Shown: positions 7,564 through 16,825, counted from the first letter of the stretch. The stretch is DNA of 64,000 nt from Caldicellulosiruptor owensensis OL (GCF_000166335.1 NC_014657.1:1718501-1782500); one strand, 5' to 3'. Numbers and translations are program-made. Notes: a model not told the origin generated them from the letters alone.

Positions 7564-8472
7564 ATGGTTGAAACGCTAACCAGTGTCCAAACGCAAAAGC
7601 TGGTAGCTGACAACATCAAGCTTGTCTACCATGTTGCGAACAAGTTTATGCCATGTCCTAAAGGCTATTGCTATGAAGTGGATGACCTTGTGAGTGAGGG
7701 GTACATTGGGCTTGTTGTAGCAGCAAGAAACTATGACCCAGAGAAGGGAAGCTTCTCTACCTATGCGTGCAAGGTGATTGAAAGCAAAATAAGGAAAAGC
7801 TTGCCAAAGTACAGGCTTACTTCAGTGTCGCTGGATAGTCCGCTAACAAAGGATGAGGAAGAGGAAACAACAGTTGGCGATGTGATTGACAGCGGTTTTT
7901 CTGTGGAGAATGAGGTAATAAGGCGAGAGATTGTAGCAAGATTGCAAAAGTATTTAGCAGACCTAACCGACGATGAGAGGAAACAAGTTTTGAAGTACAT
8001 CCACACAGGCAAAATATCAGATGGCAAACTGTACAAAACAGCAAGGAAGAAGCTATTGCGTGCGATGAAGAAGGACCAATTAGAGGCGGACCTTGACGAC
8101 CTAACAGTTTTCATATCCTGCCCAGCGGTGCATGTAGTAGCAGGCACTGGCTACTTCTCATCCCCAGTAGAAACCACAGTGTTGGCGAGAGAGGAAAAGA
8201 GAAAGCAACTTGAGATTTTGTCCTCAATCCCCCAATTAGACAAGCTGAGGGTTTTAAAGCAACAAGGCGAACAGGACAGAATGAAGCTTCTTGCCGCAAA
8301 ATGGGAAGTGGAAGAGTTTATCGAACGGCACATCGACAAGCTGTCAATCAACCACGTCAGGCTTCTTCAGGACTATTTTGTTTGGTGCCATTCCCACTTA
8401 GCGATGGTACAAAAGTATGGTAGTGGCTACAAAGCACAAATCAAGCGTGTGGTCAAAAAGTTGATGGGATGA
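7564..8472 (+). CDS. Element-encoded sigma-70-like factor with an unusual C-terminal extension
   Basis: The 302-residue protein has a clear sigma-70 region 2 at about residues 8-85: LVADNIKLVYHVANKFM, then DDLVSEGYIGLVVAARNYDP and FSTYACKVIESKIRKSL, with the -10-binding helix pattern. A divergent region 3/4-like part follows (LADLTDDERKQVL). The last 130 residues (from about SCPAVHVVAG) do not resemble sigma region 4 and are long and charged. ATG 7564 follows GAGGTG. It lies 51 bp after the TerS-like gene and shares its promoter. It may redirect host RNA polymerase to element or helper-phage promoters; without a normal region 4 it could also be an anti-host or co-regulator protein. Confidence 0.75.
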   Translation: MVETLTSVQTQKLVADNIKLVYHVANKFMPCPKGYCYEVDDLVSEGYIGLVVAARNYDPEKGSFSTYACKVIESKIRKSLPKYRLTSVSLDSPLTKDEEEETTVGDVIDSGFSVENEVIRREIVARLQKYLADLTDDERKQVLKYIHTGKISDGKLYKTARKKLLRAMKKDQLEADLDDLTVFISCPAVHVVAGTGYFSSPVETTVLAREEKRKQLEILSSIPQLDKLRVLKQQGEQDRMKLLAAKWEVEEFIERHIDKLSINHVRLLQDYFVWCHSHLAMVQKYGSGYKAQIKRVVKKLMG

Positions 8473-9216
8473 AGAGTAGCAAAGAAAATGTCACATTTTT
8501 TTACGTTTTTGCGACCCTTTAAAAGCCAGCGAGGCATTGGAAATTCTGATATAAAAGGCGTTTAGATGTGCGGGAATGTAACATTGAAAACGACAAAAAC
8601 CATGCAAACTGTCCGAAAATGTTCGAAAGAAGGTGGGGCTTATGGGCTTATTGAAAACGACAAAAGCCAGGCAACTGGGCAGTTTGGGATTCAAGGTTTT
8701 GCAATTGTGGAAATACTGCATTTTTAGGGTTTGCAGCATAGTTTGGGTCAAAAAAAGTCAAAAATTTTGCAAGGTTTCAATTTTGTCTTGCCCTAAAAGC
8801 TGGCAGTATTCCCATTTTTACCATCGTTTTAGAGACGCAATTGAACACTAAGACGTGTTTAATATTCCCTATCCCTTTTTGTGCGTTGTAAGGGCTTTTA
8901 GATGGCTTTGAGACAAGGGCAAAGACACAAAAGCAGAAAATACAAGACTTTGACCGCTGCGGTCAAAGTTTGAAACTACATATCTTCTAAGCTTTTCCTA
9001 ATTGTATGGGCAACTCTTTAGGAGAAGCAAAAATTTGACAGGGCATAGAGAACACACTATTGGTATTGACTAATTACTTGTTGGAGATTATGATAATTGA
9101 CAAGTTTGCACCAAAGGATTGAGATGTCTTAAGTACAAAGTCCCTTAGACAATTTTAGAGTCAAATTGGTGGACATGGCTTGCTTGAAGCATTTGTTGTA
9201 ATGTTTGCTACTTTTT
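8473..9216. other. Non-coding right end of the element
   Basis: About 740 bp without a convincing gene. It contains an imperfect 28-bp direct repeat (8584-8611 and 8651-8678, sharing TTGAAAACGACAAAA) and a perfect 23-bp palindrome at 8947-8969 centred on a T, with arms ACTTTGACCGC. A short frame at 8642-8851 behind GAAGGTGG has no recognisable content. The region may hold excision or packaging signals. Confidence 0.5.
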
Positions 9217-9336
9217 GGACTTCGAATCCTGTGGTCGGGGGTTCGACTCCCCCCGGGCGTGCCAAGTAGGATGTATCAAGGATTGAAGATGGTAGTAAAA
9301 GTTGGAAATTGGGATTAAAAAGCAGCAAGTCCTGTG
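9217..9336 (+). repeat. Right attachment repeat / left end of second element
   Basis: This is an exact copy of 4-123. The first 48 bases reproduce the tRNA-Arg(TCG) 3' end from the anticodon loop to CCA without a 5' half, so it is an att remnant, not a tRNA gene. The 72 bases beyond the tRNA part lead into a second integrase, as in the left copy. Confidence 0.85.
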
Positions 9337-9427
9337 ACCAATTTTAAAAGCAAAATAGGGTGCAGGATTTAAATTCACAAGCTGCGACCACCAAACGCAA
9401 TTAAATTTTGCGTGAGGTGGTTTTATT

Positions 9428-10357
9428 ATGCCCAGAAAGACTTTTAAGGTAAGTTGGCAAGACGCTTTACAGCAATTCCTGTTTTACAAACGGGCTGAAG
9501 GAAGAAGTCAATTAACACTTCGAGACTATGAATTTCATGTTACCAATTTTTTTAAGCACTTTCCCAATTGCTTCGACGATGAACAGCAGATTAGGAAGTG
9601 TTTGCTTGAATACCTTTCACAGTCTATCAAGCCTGCAACCTACAATTTACGTCTCACGTATTTAAAGGCGTTTTTTAAGTAGTGTGTTAAAGAAGGACTG
9701 CTTTCACGAAATCCATTGGAAGGGGTACTAAAACGAAAAGCTGAAGGACGAATTGTCAACATTGACACCGAGATATTAGAGAAGCTTCTGCAATTACCCG
9801 ATAGGCAAACATTTTGCGGCTTAAGAGATTATGTACTCATCTTGCTTGTCCTTGATACAGGTATACGTCCGAAAGAAGCTTTTTCTTTGCTGATAGAACA
9901 CTTTGATTTTAAGACGCTGCAAGTTTATATTCCAAGTGAGGCAGCAAAAACAAGAGTGTCAAGAACGTTGCCCATCCTGCCTGTTACAGCAGCAGCCATT
10001 AAGAAGTTAATCGCTGCGAGACATCCCCAATGGGATGATAAAGTGCCCGTATTTTGTACTGTTGAAGGAAAGCCAATGAATAGAAGTGTTTGGGAAAAAA
10101 GAATGGCGAAATACAGCAAGCAATTGGGAGTCAAGATAAGACCCTATGATTTGCGACACACTTTCGCTTTGCTTTATCTCAAAAATGGGGGTTATGAATT
10201 AAGCTTGCAAAGAACACTTGGACATACCACATTGGAGATGACCAAGCGGTATGTCCACTTCACACAAAACGACTTGCGAGAGATAAACAACACAGCTTCT
10301 CCATTGAACATGTTATTGCAACAAACAAAGCGAGTCAAGAACAAGTTGACAAGATAA
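9428..10357 (+). pseudogene. int: Second tyrosine integrase, broken by an amber codon
   Basis: The frame from ATG 9428 is a close paralogue of the integrase at 223 along its full length (309 codons) and keeps the RPYDLRHTFA, GHTTLEMTKRY and Tyr motifs. Codon 85 is TAG (9680-9682) where the first copy has TGG (Trp, in AFFKWCV), a single G-to-A change. Reading resumes in frame as CVKEGLLSRNPLEG. The loss is recent, as nothing else is broken. It marks an immobilised second element in tandem behind the shared att repeat. Confidence 0.9.
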
Positions 10358-10386
10358 GCCTTGTCCTAATCGATTAGGGCAAGGCT
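10357..10386 (+). terminator. Intrinsic terminator after the second integrase
   Basis: AGCCTTGTCCT and AGGGCAAGGCT form the same hairpin as that after the first integrase, with loop AATCGATT and one mismatched position, followed by TATTCATTTATTTTT. Confidence 0.65.
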
Positions 10387-10389
10387 TAT

Positions 10390-11106
10390 TCATTTATTTT
10401 TTTTTAACCATCTTCTGATTTGTTCAATTGGTCGACCCGTTAATAACGTTATCTCTTCGATTGTTTTTTCTTGCTTATATATTCCGAGAATTTCAGGTCT
10501 GTTTTTAGCATAATCATACTTTTCTCAATATTTTTCTGTGGACACAGTTTTTGTTTTATATTTATTTTCCTCTTGAACTATTATTGAAGTTTCTTCTGGA
10601 CAATAATATTGATTTTCTTTTGTTGGAACAAAATACTCTCCACAATACAAACACCGTTTTAAACTTCTTTTTTTCAAAAAATCGTTGTTAAGTTGCAAAT
10701 ATAAAGCAGTTAACAAATCGTCTACAAAAATAAATTCGTTAATTTCACCAGTATCCGCATTTATCAAATTCCGCATAGTCACATTTCCTGTTATTTTTTC
10801 GTTTACATTTTTCATTAAAACATATTTTAAAATTTGAATTTTCCCATTTCGTTTTAGCCAATCTTCAAAAACCGTGCTTTTCCCTATAAGTTTTTGAAAA
10901 TAAGATTTCTGTATACGTTTTACGTAGTATTTTCCCTTTTCTATTAAACAAATCATTTTATTTTTCCTTTGTTTTGCAAAAAAAAACATTTTTAATAGTT
11001 CCTGTGTTTTTTCGTCAAATGTTTTCTCAAATTTACATGGATAAACACATTTGGACAATATTTCAGAAGGTAGCCAAATGTCTATTAAGTCTTCCCCTAT
11101 TTGCAC
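10390..11106 (-). pseudogene. Zinc-finger protein of the second element, broken by an opal codon
   Basis: The frame runs from ATG at 11106 to TGA at 10525-10527 (193 codons) and continues in frame after that stop to a TGA at 10390-10392, giving about 44 more codons (EKYDYAKNRPEILGIYKQ, ending IRRWLKKNK) with an HTH-like tail. A zinc-finger half (CLYCGEYF...YYCPEE) lies before the stop. Position and orientation match the zinc-finger gene at 1231-2160 of the first element, but the body is more diverged. A functional shortened protein cannot be excluded. Confidence 0.55.
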
Positions 11107-11123
11107 CTATCATACTTTTTATA

Positions 11124-11152
11124 TTGACAAAAAAATATCAATCTTGTATAAT
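11124..11152 (+). promoter_or_regulatory. Consensus promoter of the arsenic operon
   Basis: TTGACA (11124-11129), a 17-bp spacer and TATAAT (11147-11152) are a perfect sigma-A promoter. A short inverted repeat TATGA/TCATA lies between the -10 and the start codon and is a candidate ArsR operator. Confidence 0.8.
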
Positions 11153-11196
11153 ATATGAGCATAGTTAAATATAATCATAGAATGAAGGGGGTAATT

Positions 11197-11568
11197 ATGA
11201 ACTTAGCTGAAATCTTAAAAATTTTCGGTGATGAATGCAGACTGCGAATAATCAATCTACTTTTGGAACAGAGGCTCTGTGTGTGCGACATAGAAAAAAT
11301 ACTTGGTACAACACAGTCTAATACTTCAAGACATCTAAACAAACTGAAAGTGGCAGGAGTTTTATCATCTACAAAAAAATCGCAGTGGATATATTACAGT
11401 ATGAACGAAAGGTTCTTACAAGAAAATGAAAAGTTAATTGAATTTCTAAAGGAAAAGTTTTCTCAGCAAGAAATCTTTAGACAGGATCTAATTCGGTTAA
11501 AAGAGTTGAAAGAAAAAGGTGAAGAGTGTGAACATGTTTTAACAAATGTGCAAAGGAGTGATATTTAA
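11197..11568 (+). CDS. arsR: ArsR-family arsenic-responsive repressor
   Basis: The 123-residue winged-helix repressor has the metal-binding motif LCVCDI at the end of helix 3 (residues 27-32) and the recognition helix TTQSNTSRHLNKLKVAGVL. In this family the two Cys bind As(III)/Sb(III) and release DNA. ATG 11197 follows AAGGGGG. It is the first gene of arsR-arsC-acr3, one base before arsC, and should repress the operon from the promoter at 11124. Confidence 0.93.
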   Translation: MNLAEILKIFGDECRLRIINLLLEQRLCVCDIEKILGTTQSNTSRHLNKLKVAGVLSSTKKSQWIYYSMNERFLQENEKLIEFLKEKFSQQEIFRQDLIRLKELKEKGEECEHVLTNVQRSDI

Positions 11569-11569
11569 A

Positions 11570-11983
11570 ATGAAACCTAAAGTTGCTTTTGTTTGTGTTG
11601 GTAATTCGTGTCGAAGCCAGATGGCAGAAGGTTTTGCAAAACACTACGGTAAAGATTTGATTGAAGTGTACAGTGCAGGAACAGATATTGCAAAAGAGAT
11701 AAATCCGCTTGCCATTGAAGTGATGAAAGAGGTTGGAATTGATATGTCTTCCCATTTTCCAAAGACAATATTTGACATCCCCAAAGAAGTTGATTTTTTA
11801 ATCACCATGGGTTGCGGTGTTGAGTGCCCATTTATCCCATGCAAGGTAAAAGAGGACTGGGGATTACCTGACCCAGCAGGAAAACCTATTGAAGAATTTA
11901 GAAAAGTAAGAGATGAAATAGAAAAAAAGGTTTTGGTTCTTATTGAAAGAATTAAAAAAGAATACTATAGGGAGGGAAAATAA
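11570..11983 (+). CDS. arsC: Arsenate reductase, thioredoxin-coupled (low-molecular-weight phosphatase fold)
   Basis: The 137-residue protein has the P-loop [13 protein letters not shown] at its N-terminus, in the CX5R form of LMW phosphatase/ArsC. The resolving cysteines lie in [11 protein letters not shown], and LPDPAGKP carries the general acid Asp. It reduces As(V) to As(III) for export by the next gene. AAAGGAG precedes ATG 11570. It lies 1 bp after arsR and its stop is 1 bp before acr3, a tight operon. Confidence 0.93.
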   Translation: MKPKVAFVCVGNSCRSQMAEGFAKHYGKDLIEVYSAGTDIAKEINPLAIEVMKEVGIDMSSHFPKTIFDIPKEVDFLITMGCGVECPFIPCKVKEDWGLPDPAGKPIEEFRKVRDEIEKKVLVLIERIKKEYYREGK

Positions 11984-11984
11984 A

Positions 11985-13031
11985 ATGGAACAGAAAAAAG
12001 GCTTGTCGTTTTTAGATAGATTTTTGACAGTCTGGATTTTGCTTGCTATGATTGTAGGTGTTATGATAGGATATTTTTCCCCAAACTTTGCAAATGTGCT
12101 AAATAAGCTTAGTATTGGAACAACGTCAATTCCAATTGCTATTGGGCTGATTTTGATGATGTATCCTCCCCTTGCAAAAGTTAGGTATGAAGAAATAGGA
12201 AAGACAAAAGCAGGTAAAAAACCTTTTGGAATTGCAATTTTATATAACTGGTTTATAGGACCTGTTGTCATGTTTTTGCTTGCTATATTGCTTTTGAGAG
12301 ATTATCCGCATTACATGATAGGAGTGATACTTGTAGGCCTGGCTCGATGCATTGCGATGGTTCTTGTGTGGAATGACCTTGCAGATGGTGACAGGGATTT
12401 TGTTGCGGGACTTGTTGCTCTCAATGCAATCTGGCAAGTTCTTACCTATTCAGTACTTGCATATGTATTTATAAAGATACTTCCTCCACTTTTTGGAATA
12501 AGTACATCTGCAATTGCTTTGCATATTTCAATGAAAGAAATAGCAATTTCAGTATTTATTTATCTTGGCATTCCTTTTATAGCAGGAGTATTAACAAGGA
12601 TTTTACTTGTCAGGGAAAAAGGCAGAGAATGGTATGAGAAAAATTTTGTGCCCAAGATAAGCCCAATAACTTTAATAGCATTACTCTTTACAGTCATTGT
12701 GATGTTTTCTCTAAAAGGAAAATACATTGTTACATTACCGTTTCATGTATTGAGGATTGCAATACCACTTTCGTTGTATTTTGTTATAATGTTTTTGATA
12801 ACATTTTTTACATCATACAAAAGAAAATATCCTTATCCTGAAAGTGCAACTGTTGGTCTGACAGCTGCAAGTAACGATTTTGAATTAGCAATTGCAGTTG
12901 CTGTTGCAACTTTTGGTTTGGGGTCAGGTGAGGCGTTTGCAACAGTTATTGGACCCCTGATTGAGGTTCCTGTTATGCTTCTTTTAGTAAATGTTGCTCT
13001 GTATTTAAAGAAGAAACTTTATAGCTCTTAA
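11985..13031 (+). CDS. arsB (acr3): Arsenite efflux permease, ACR3 family
   Basis: The 348-residue membrane protein has about ten transmembrane segments, starting near [20 protein letters not shown]. It shows the ACR3 signatures [20 protein letters not shown] and a later [16 protein letters not shown]. It exports As(III) using the membrane potential. It starts at ATG 11985 behind GGAGGG, directly after arsC. Length is normal for the family. Confidence 0.93.
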   Translation: MEQKKGLSFLDRFLTVWILLAMIVGVMIGYFSPNFANVLNKLSIGTTSIPIAIGLILMMYPPLAKVRYEEIGKTKAGKKPFGIAILYNWFIGPVVMFLLAILLLRDYPHYMIGVILVGLARCIAMVLVWNDLADGDRDFVAGLVALNAIWQVLTYSVLAYVFIKILPPLFGISTSAIALHISMKEIAISVFIYLGIPFIAGVLTRILLVREKGREWYEKNFVPKISPITLIALLFTVIVMFSLKGKYIVTLPFHVLRIAIPLSLYFVIMFLITFFTSYKRKYPYPESATVGLTAASNDFELAIAVAVATFGLGSGEAFATVIGPLIEVPVMLLLVNVALYLKKKLYSS

Positions 13032-13103
13032 GATGAAAAAGTTATTAAAGAAATTTCTTTAAGCAGAATTAGAAAGAATTTTGAAGAAGAATAGAAGCTT
13101 TTA

Positions 13104-13146
13104 AAAAAAGCCATCCTTACAAATGCAGCAGAGGGTGGCTTTTTTG
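13104..13146 (+). terminator. Terminator of the arsenic operon
   Basis: AAGCCATCC pairs with GGGTGGCTT around a loop and is followed by TTTTTTG, about 75 bp after acr3. Confidence 0.8.
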
Positions 13147-13175
13147 TTTACAATTCAAGAAAAAATAAAGAAGTC

Positions 13176-13284
13176 TGTTTAATAACAAAATTTTTATTTT
13201 GCAATAATATATAGGCAAAACAAACTCAAAACCAATTTTAAGAAAAGGGGACTGTCCAAAAAGACACCTGGATAGCCCCTTCCT
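13176..13284. repeat. Dispersed repeat, copy 1, ending in a terminator-like hairpin
   Basis: About 110 bp resemble 55786-55899: a CTGTTTAA block, then GCAATA..ATAGGCAAAAC, then TAAGAAAAGGG and a hairpin. The hairpin (GGGG.CTGTCCA with TGGATAGCCCC, 13248-13280) is followed on the minus strand by TTTTCTT, so here it can also terminate the gene at 13399-15864. Confidence 0.55.
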
Positions 13285-13398
13285 TGCATTATACAGTTTT
13301 TAACTCATTTGGTTTTGCTATAAATTGGCAAGATAACAATCTTAAAATCTTGCTTTTAAATAACCTCGGTTATTTTCTAATATTATTGAATTAATTCT

Positions 13399-15864
13399 TC
13401 AGACTTTTAGGTAAAATCCTGTGCGCTCAAAAAATTCCTCAGATATTCTTTTCAAAACATCTTCGTCTACATCTTCACTTAATTTTATTTTTACCTCTCT
13501 TGTAGTTGGATAAATACTGGGATTTTTTTGAATTTCTATATTGTATTTTGATAAAATTTCACTCAATATATTTATCATTTCAACTTGATTTATTGTCTGG
13601 GAAACTCTTATATCCCATCCGGTCTTCTCCGAAAGTTGAACAAGCTTGTCTTTATATTTTTCGCCTACAAAAGGTGTTACAAAGGAAAGTTCAATGTATT
13701 TTCCACCTTCCTTAATACTTTTTTTATAAATCTTATCTTTCTCATTTTCAAAATAAAGGTCAATCAAAAGCAGTGCTTTATTTTGCTCCATCTTGTTTTT
13801 TTGTAAGTTTATACCTTCTTCTTGCTTATTTTCTTCAACATCAAATATCAAACTAACCCCGGTTTCTTCCAAAAACTTTTCAGATAAATTTTTCATTTGC
13901 TCAAATTTTTCTTTTATTCTTATCATTATAGCATTTATCACTGGATTATATGAAAACTTTAATAATTTAACGTTATAATTTTTAAGAAGATTATTAACAT
14001 ACTCCGAAGCATATGTCAGATTAATATTTGGATTTATATCAACCTTCCAGAGAGTTAATTTCTCAAATTCCTCAATTTTTTCCTCAAGCCTTTTTGCTAC
14101 CTGAGGAAAATTAAAGTAAAATGTAACTACCTTGTTTTCATTGTTCATACCGACCTTGTACAGTCCATATTCAGCAAACATTTCAAAAGCAAGCTCTCGC
14201 ATCCTGTTCTGCTCCATAGGCTTTGGCTTTAGTTTTTCTTCAAGCTCTTGTGCAGATAAAATTCTAAACAGGTATGGTTTTCTGGGATTTTGTTCAAAAT
14301 AAACAGATTTCTTTAAAAGTTCAAATACTCTGTTTATCTCATCTTTTTCTAATAAATCTTTGCCATTCCAAATCAGAATAGCATGTTCAGCTGTTATATG
14401 ATTGGATTCCTGCTTGTTTTCCACAAGGTACTGCCACAAAAGCTTCAGATTCTCTTCATTTAAAAGTTCTTGATTGTTCAGTGTTTTGACATTAAAAAAT
14501 GATAATTGTTTTCTTGGTCTTTCAATTGATATTATATTAACTTCACCATTTTGCGGAACAACTATATTTGCATCAAGTTCTTTTACAGCCATATCCGAAA
14601 TTTGCGAAATCGCATCTTCACTACCATGTACAAAAATGACCGTCCTCGGTCTGAGCGTCGCTAAAAATCCAAGTATTTTATCTCTGTCACTATGTGCCGA
14701 AAGCCCGTACTTTTCTACCCTGCACTTTACTTCATATTCCTTGCCATTTAGATTAATCTTTTTTTCACTTTCTGGAAGTTCAGCAAGCTCTAAAAGTTTT
14801 CTTCCTGGTGCTTCTTCATCTTGATACCCTGTTATTGCAACCAGAGCATTTTGACTTTGCACAATCTTTTCAGCGTAAAACAAAGAAGGTCCCCCTGTTA
14901 GCATACCAGAACTTGAGATTATTACACATGGGTCTGAAGAAGAAATTATCTCCTCTCTTTGTTTTTTGTCAGAGACCACATTTATATTATCAGCTAAGAA
15001 TATCTCCTCACCTTTTAGTACCCTTTTATAGTACCGCGATGACAGATAAGTAGGATTGTTCCTGTAAACTCTTATAACCTCTCTTACCATTCCGTCAATG
15101 AACACATTAAAACTAACCTTTCTTTTTTTCATATAATTTCTCAAAATAAGAATAACTTCTTGTGCTCTTCCTATTGCAAATGCAGGAATTAAGACTTTAC
15201 CTCCCTGTGATATAACCTCAAAAATAGTATTAAAAAGTCTTTCTTCTTCAAAACTTCTGTTTGTGTGAAGCCTGTCACCATAAGTTGATTCGCATATGAC
15301 AATATCAGGTCTAATCTTTGGAACTGAAGCTCTGTCAACAGTAAGCTGCTTGTCTGCTGAAAAATCACCCGTGTAAAGAATGCTACCTTCCTGAGTCTGA
15401 ATAAATATCATAGAAGCACCGAGGATATGACCTGCCGGGAAAAAGGTCACCCTGATTCCTTCAACAGGTTCAAATGTGTAGTTAAATCCGTAAGTAAGAG
15501 TTCTATCAAGCAAATCTTCTACATTTTTTTCAGCATAAATAGGTATTTCATCCTCTGCAATTTCCATTATCCTCAAACTATCATATAAAAGCACCTTTAT
15601 TAAATCTTTTGTAGGCTGGTTTGTATAAAAGAAAATATGAGGATATTCTCGTGCAATAAGAGGAAGGCTTCCTATATGGTCAAGGTGAGCATGGGAAATA
15701 AGACAAACATCAACACCGCCAAGCTCGCGAAGAAGTTGTAAGTTAGGAAGTTTATCCTCTTTCATTCTTATTCCAGAATCAATCAAGATATTCTTGCCAC
15801 CAGCTTTAATTAAAACACAAGAAGCACCAACCTCTTTTGCACCACCCAAGAATACTATCTCCAT
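13399..15864 (-). CDS. Beta-CASP metallo-beta-lactamase RNase with a long C-terminal extension
   Basis: The 821-residue protein has an N-terminal MBL/beta-CASP nuclease core of about 450 residues: motif 1 FLGGAKEVG, motif 2 HAHLDHIG, FFPAGHILGAS (motif 3), YTGDFS (motif 4), then CESTYGDR, a beta-CASP insert, and SAHSDRDKILGF with VHGSED. This is the CPSF/RNase J fold, acting on RNA in the cytoplasm. The last 370 residues are unusual and appear to contain related alpha/beta units (IMIRIKEKFEQMKNLSEKFL and VKIKLSEDVDEDVLKRISEEF) that look KH-like. It lies 19 bp downstream of the EamA gene. Exo- or endonuclease activity cannot be told from sequence. Confidence 0.85.
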   Translation of the reverse strand: MEIVFLGGAKEVGASCVLIKAGGKNILIDSGIRMKEDKLPNLQLLRELGGVDVCLISHAHLDHIGSLPLIAREYPHIFFYTNQPTKDLIKVLLYDSLRIMEIAEDEIPIYAEKNVEDLLDRTLTYGFNYTFEPVEGIRVTFFPAGHILGASMIFIQTQEGSILYTGDFSADKQLTVDRASVPKIRPDIVICESTYGDRLHTNRSFEEERLFNTIFEVISQGGKVLIPAFAIGRAQEVILILRNYMKKRKVSFNVFIDGMVREVIRVYRNNPTYLSSRYYKRVLKGEEIFLADNINVVSDKKQREEIISSSDPCVIISSSGMLTGGPSLFYAEKIVQSQNALVAITGYQDEEAPGRKLLELAELPESEKKINLNGKEYEVKCRVEKYGLSAHSDRDKILGFLATLRPRTVIFVHGSEDAISQISDMAVKELDANIVVPQNGEVNIISIERPRKQLSFFNVKTLNNQELLNEENLKLLWQYLVENKQESNHITAEHAILIWNGKDLLEKDEINRVFELLKKSVYFEQNPRKPYLFRILSAQELEEKLKPKPMEQNRMRELAFEMFAEYGLYKVGMNNENKVVTFYFNFPQVAKRLEEKIEEFEKLTLWKVDINPNINLTYASEYVNNLLKNYNVKLLKFSYNPVINAIMIRIKEKFEQMKNLSEKFLEETGVSLIFDVEENKQEEGINLQKNKMEQNKALLLIDLYFENEKDKIYKKSIKEGGKYIELSFVTPFVGEKYKDKLVQLSEKTGWDIRVSQTINQVEMINILSEILSKYNIEIQKNPSIYPTTREVKIKLSEDVDEDVLKRISEEFFERTGFYLKV

Positions 15865-15883
15865 TTTTCAGCTCAACTCCATA

Positions 15884-16780
15884 TTAAGTTTTTCCACCAA
15901 AGTTTAGTTCAGCTATAACCATTCCAATTAAAATTAAACCACATCCAGCATAAGAAATCAAAGACAAAATTTCAGTTGTATTGTTAGGTCCAGATGGTAT
16001 TATGGCAGAAAAAAATGCACCAAAAACTGGCTCAGCAGAAAAAATGAGTGCTGTATGGGTAGGGGTCGTGTACTTCTGTACAAAAACTTGAGCAGTAAAT
16101 GCCAATGCTGTTCCTAAAATACCTGTTACTAAAATAGTAATAATGCTTGTAAGATAAAATTTAATATTTATAAGATCAACATTAAAAGCAATTGAGGTCA
16201 TAATATATAAAAATGCTGCGCTCATTAGCTGAAAAATTGCAATGTTTATTGTGTTTATATTATCTTTTGCCGTGAATATGTCAATAGAGATAATTTGAAA
16301 CACAAAACAAAGATCAGCAAGAAGGGTTAAAAAATCACCAAAATTAAAGTTTGAAAACCTTGTACCACTCAAAAGCCAAAGCCCAATAAAAGCTAAAACT
16401 ACACCACCTATTACATTTATTTTGGGTACTTTTCTTTCAATCAGAGCTACAAATACAGGAACCAAGATGACAGTCAGCCCAGTTATAAAAGCTGATTTTG
16501 ATGCATACGTATATTTTAACCCTATAACCTGCAAAAGCATCCCTGCAAATAGAAAAAATCCAATTATACTACCATAAATAACTTCTCTTAATTTCAACCA
16601 TCTGAGATTTTTCCAGAATATTATTAAAACTATCAGCCAGGCAAGCGTAAATCTAATGGCCAAAAATTTCACCGGGTTCATATTTAAAACTGTGTTTTTC
16701 ATGAGTACAAACGAACTTCCCCATACCATTGTAACAAAAAGCAAAATAACATCTGCTAAAATCTTTCGTTTTTCGCTCAA
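15884..16780 (-). CDS. EamA/DMT-family membrane transporter
   Basis: The 298-residue protein has ten predicted transmembrane helices in two EamA repeats; the first begins VILLFVTMVWGSSFVLMKNT and the second ends LISYAGCGLILIGMVIAE. Members export metabolites or amino acids, but the substrate cannot be read from sequence. The start is TTG at 16780 with AAAGGAAG seven bases before it. It is followed closely by the beta-CASP nuclease, probably in one transcript. Confidence 0.88.
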   Translation of the reverse strand: MSEKRKILADVILLFVTMVWGSSFVLMKNTVLNMNPVKFLAIRFTLAWLIVLIIFWKNLRWLKLREVIYGSIIGFFLFAGMLLQVIGLKYTYASKSAFITGLTVILVPVFVALIERKVPKINVIGGVVLAFIGLWLLSGTRFSNFNFGDFLTLLADLCFVFQIISIDIFTAKDNINTINIAIFQLMSAAFLYIMTSIAFNVDLINIKFYLTSIITILVTGILGTALAFTAQVFVQKYTTPTHTALIFSAEPVFGAFFSAIIPSGPNNTTEILSLISYAGCGLILIGMVIAELNFGGKT

Positions 16781-16825
16781 GTTTTTTCTTCCTTTCTGTG
16801 TAAAAATCTTTTCTAGCAGCTAAAA

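Noticed and set aside
8642-8851. Small gene in the right end of the element
   Set aside because: A fair ribosome site exists, but the product has no recognisable features and the frame lies over direct repeats; kept only as a note.
9217-9264. A second tRNA-Arg gene
   Set aside because: Only the 3' part from the anticodon stem is present and no D-arm or 5' acceptor precedes it.
10525-10527. TGA as tryptophan or selenocysteine codon in the second zinc-finger gene
   Set aside because: No recoding is known in this lineage, no SECIS-like hairpin follows, and the neighbouring integrase is also broken by a nonsense codon, so decay is simpler.
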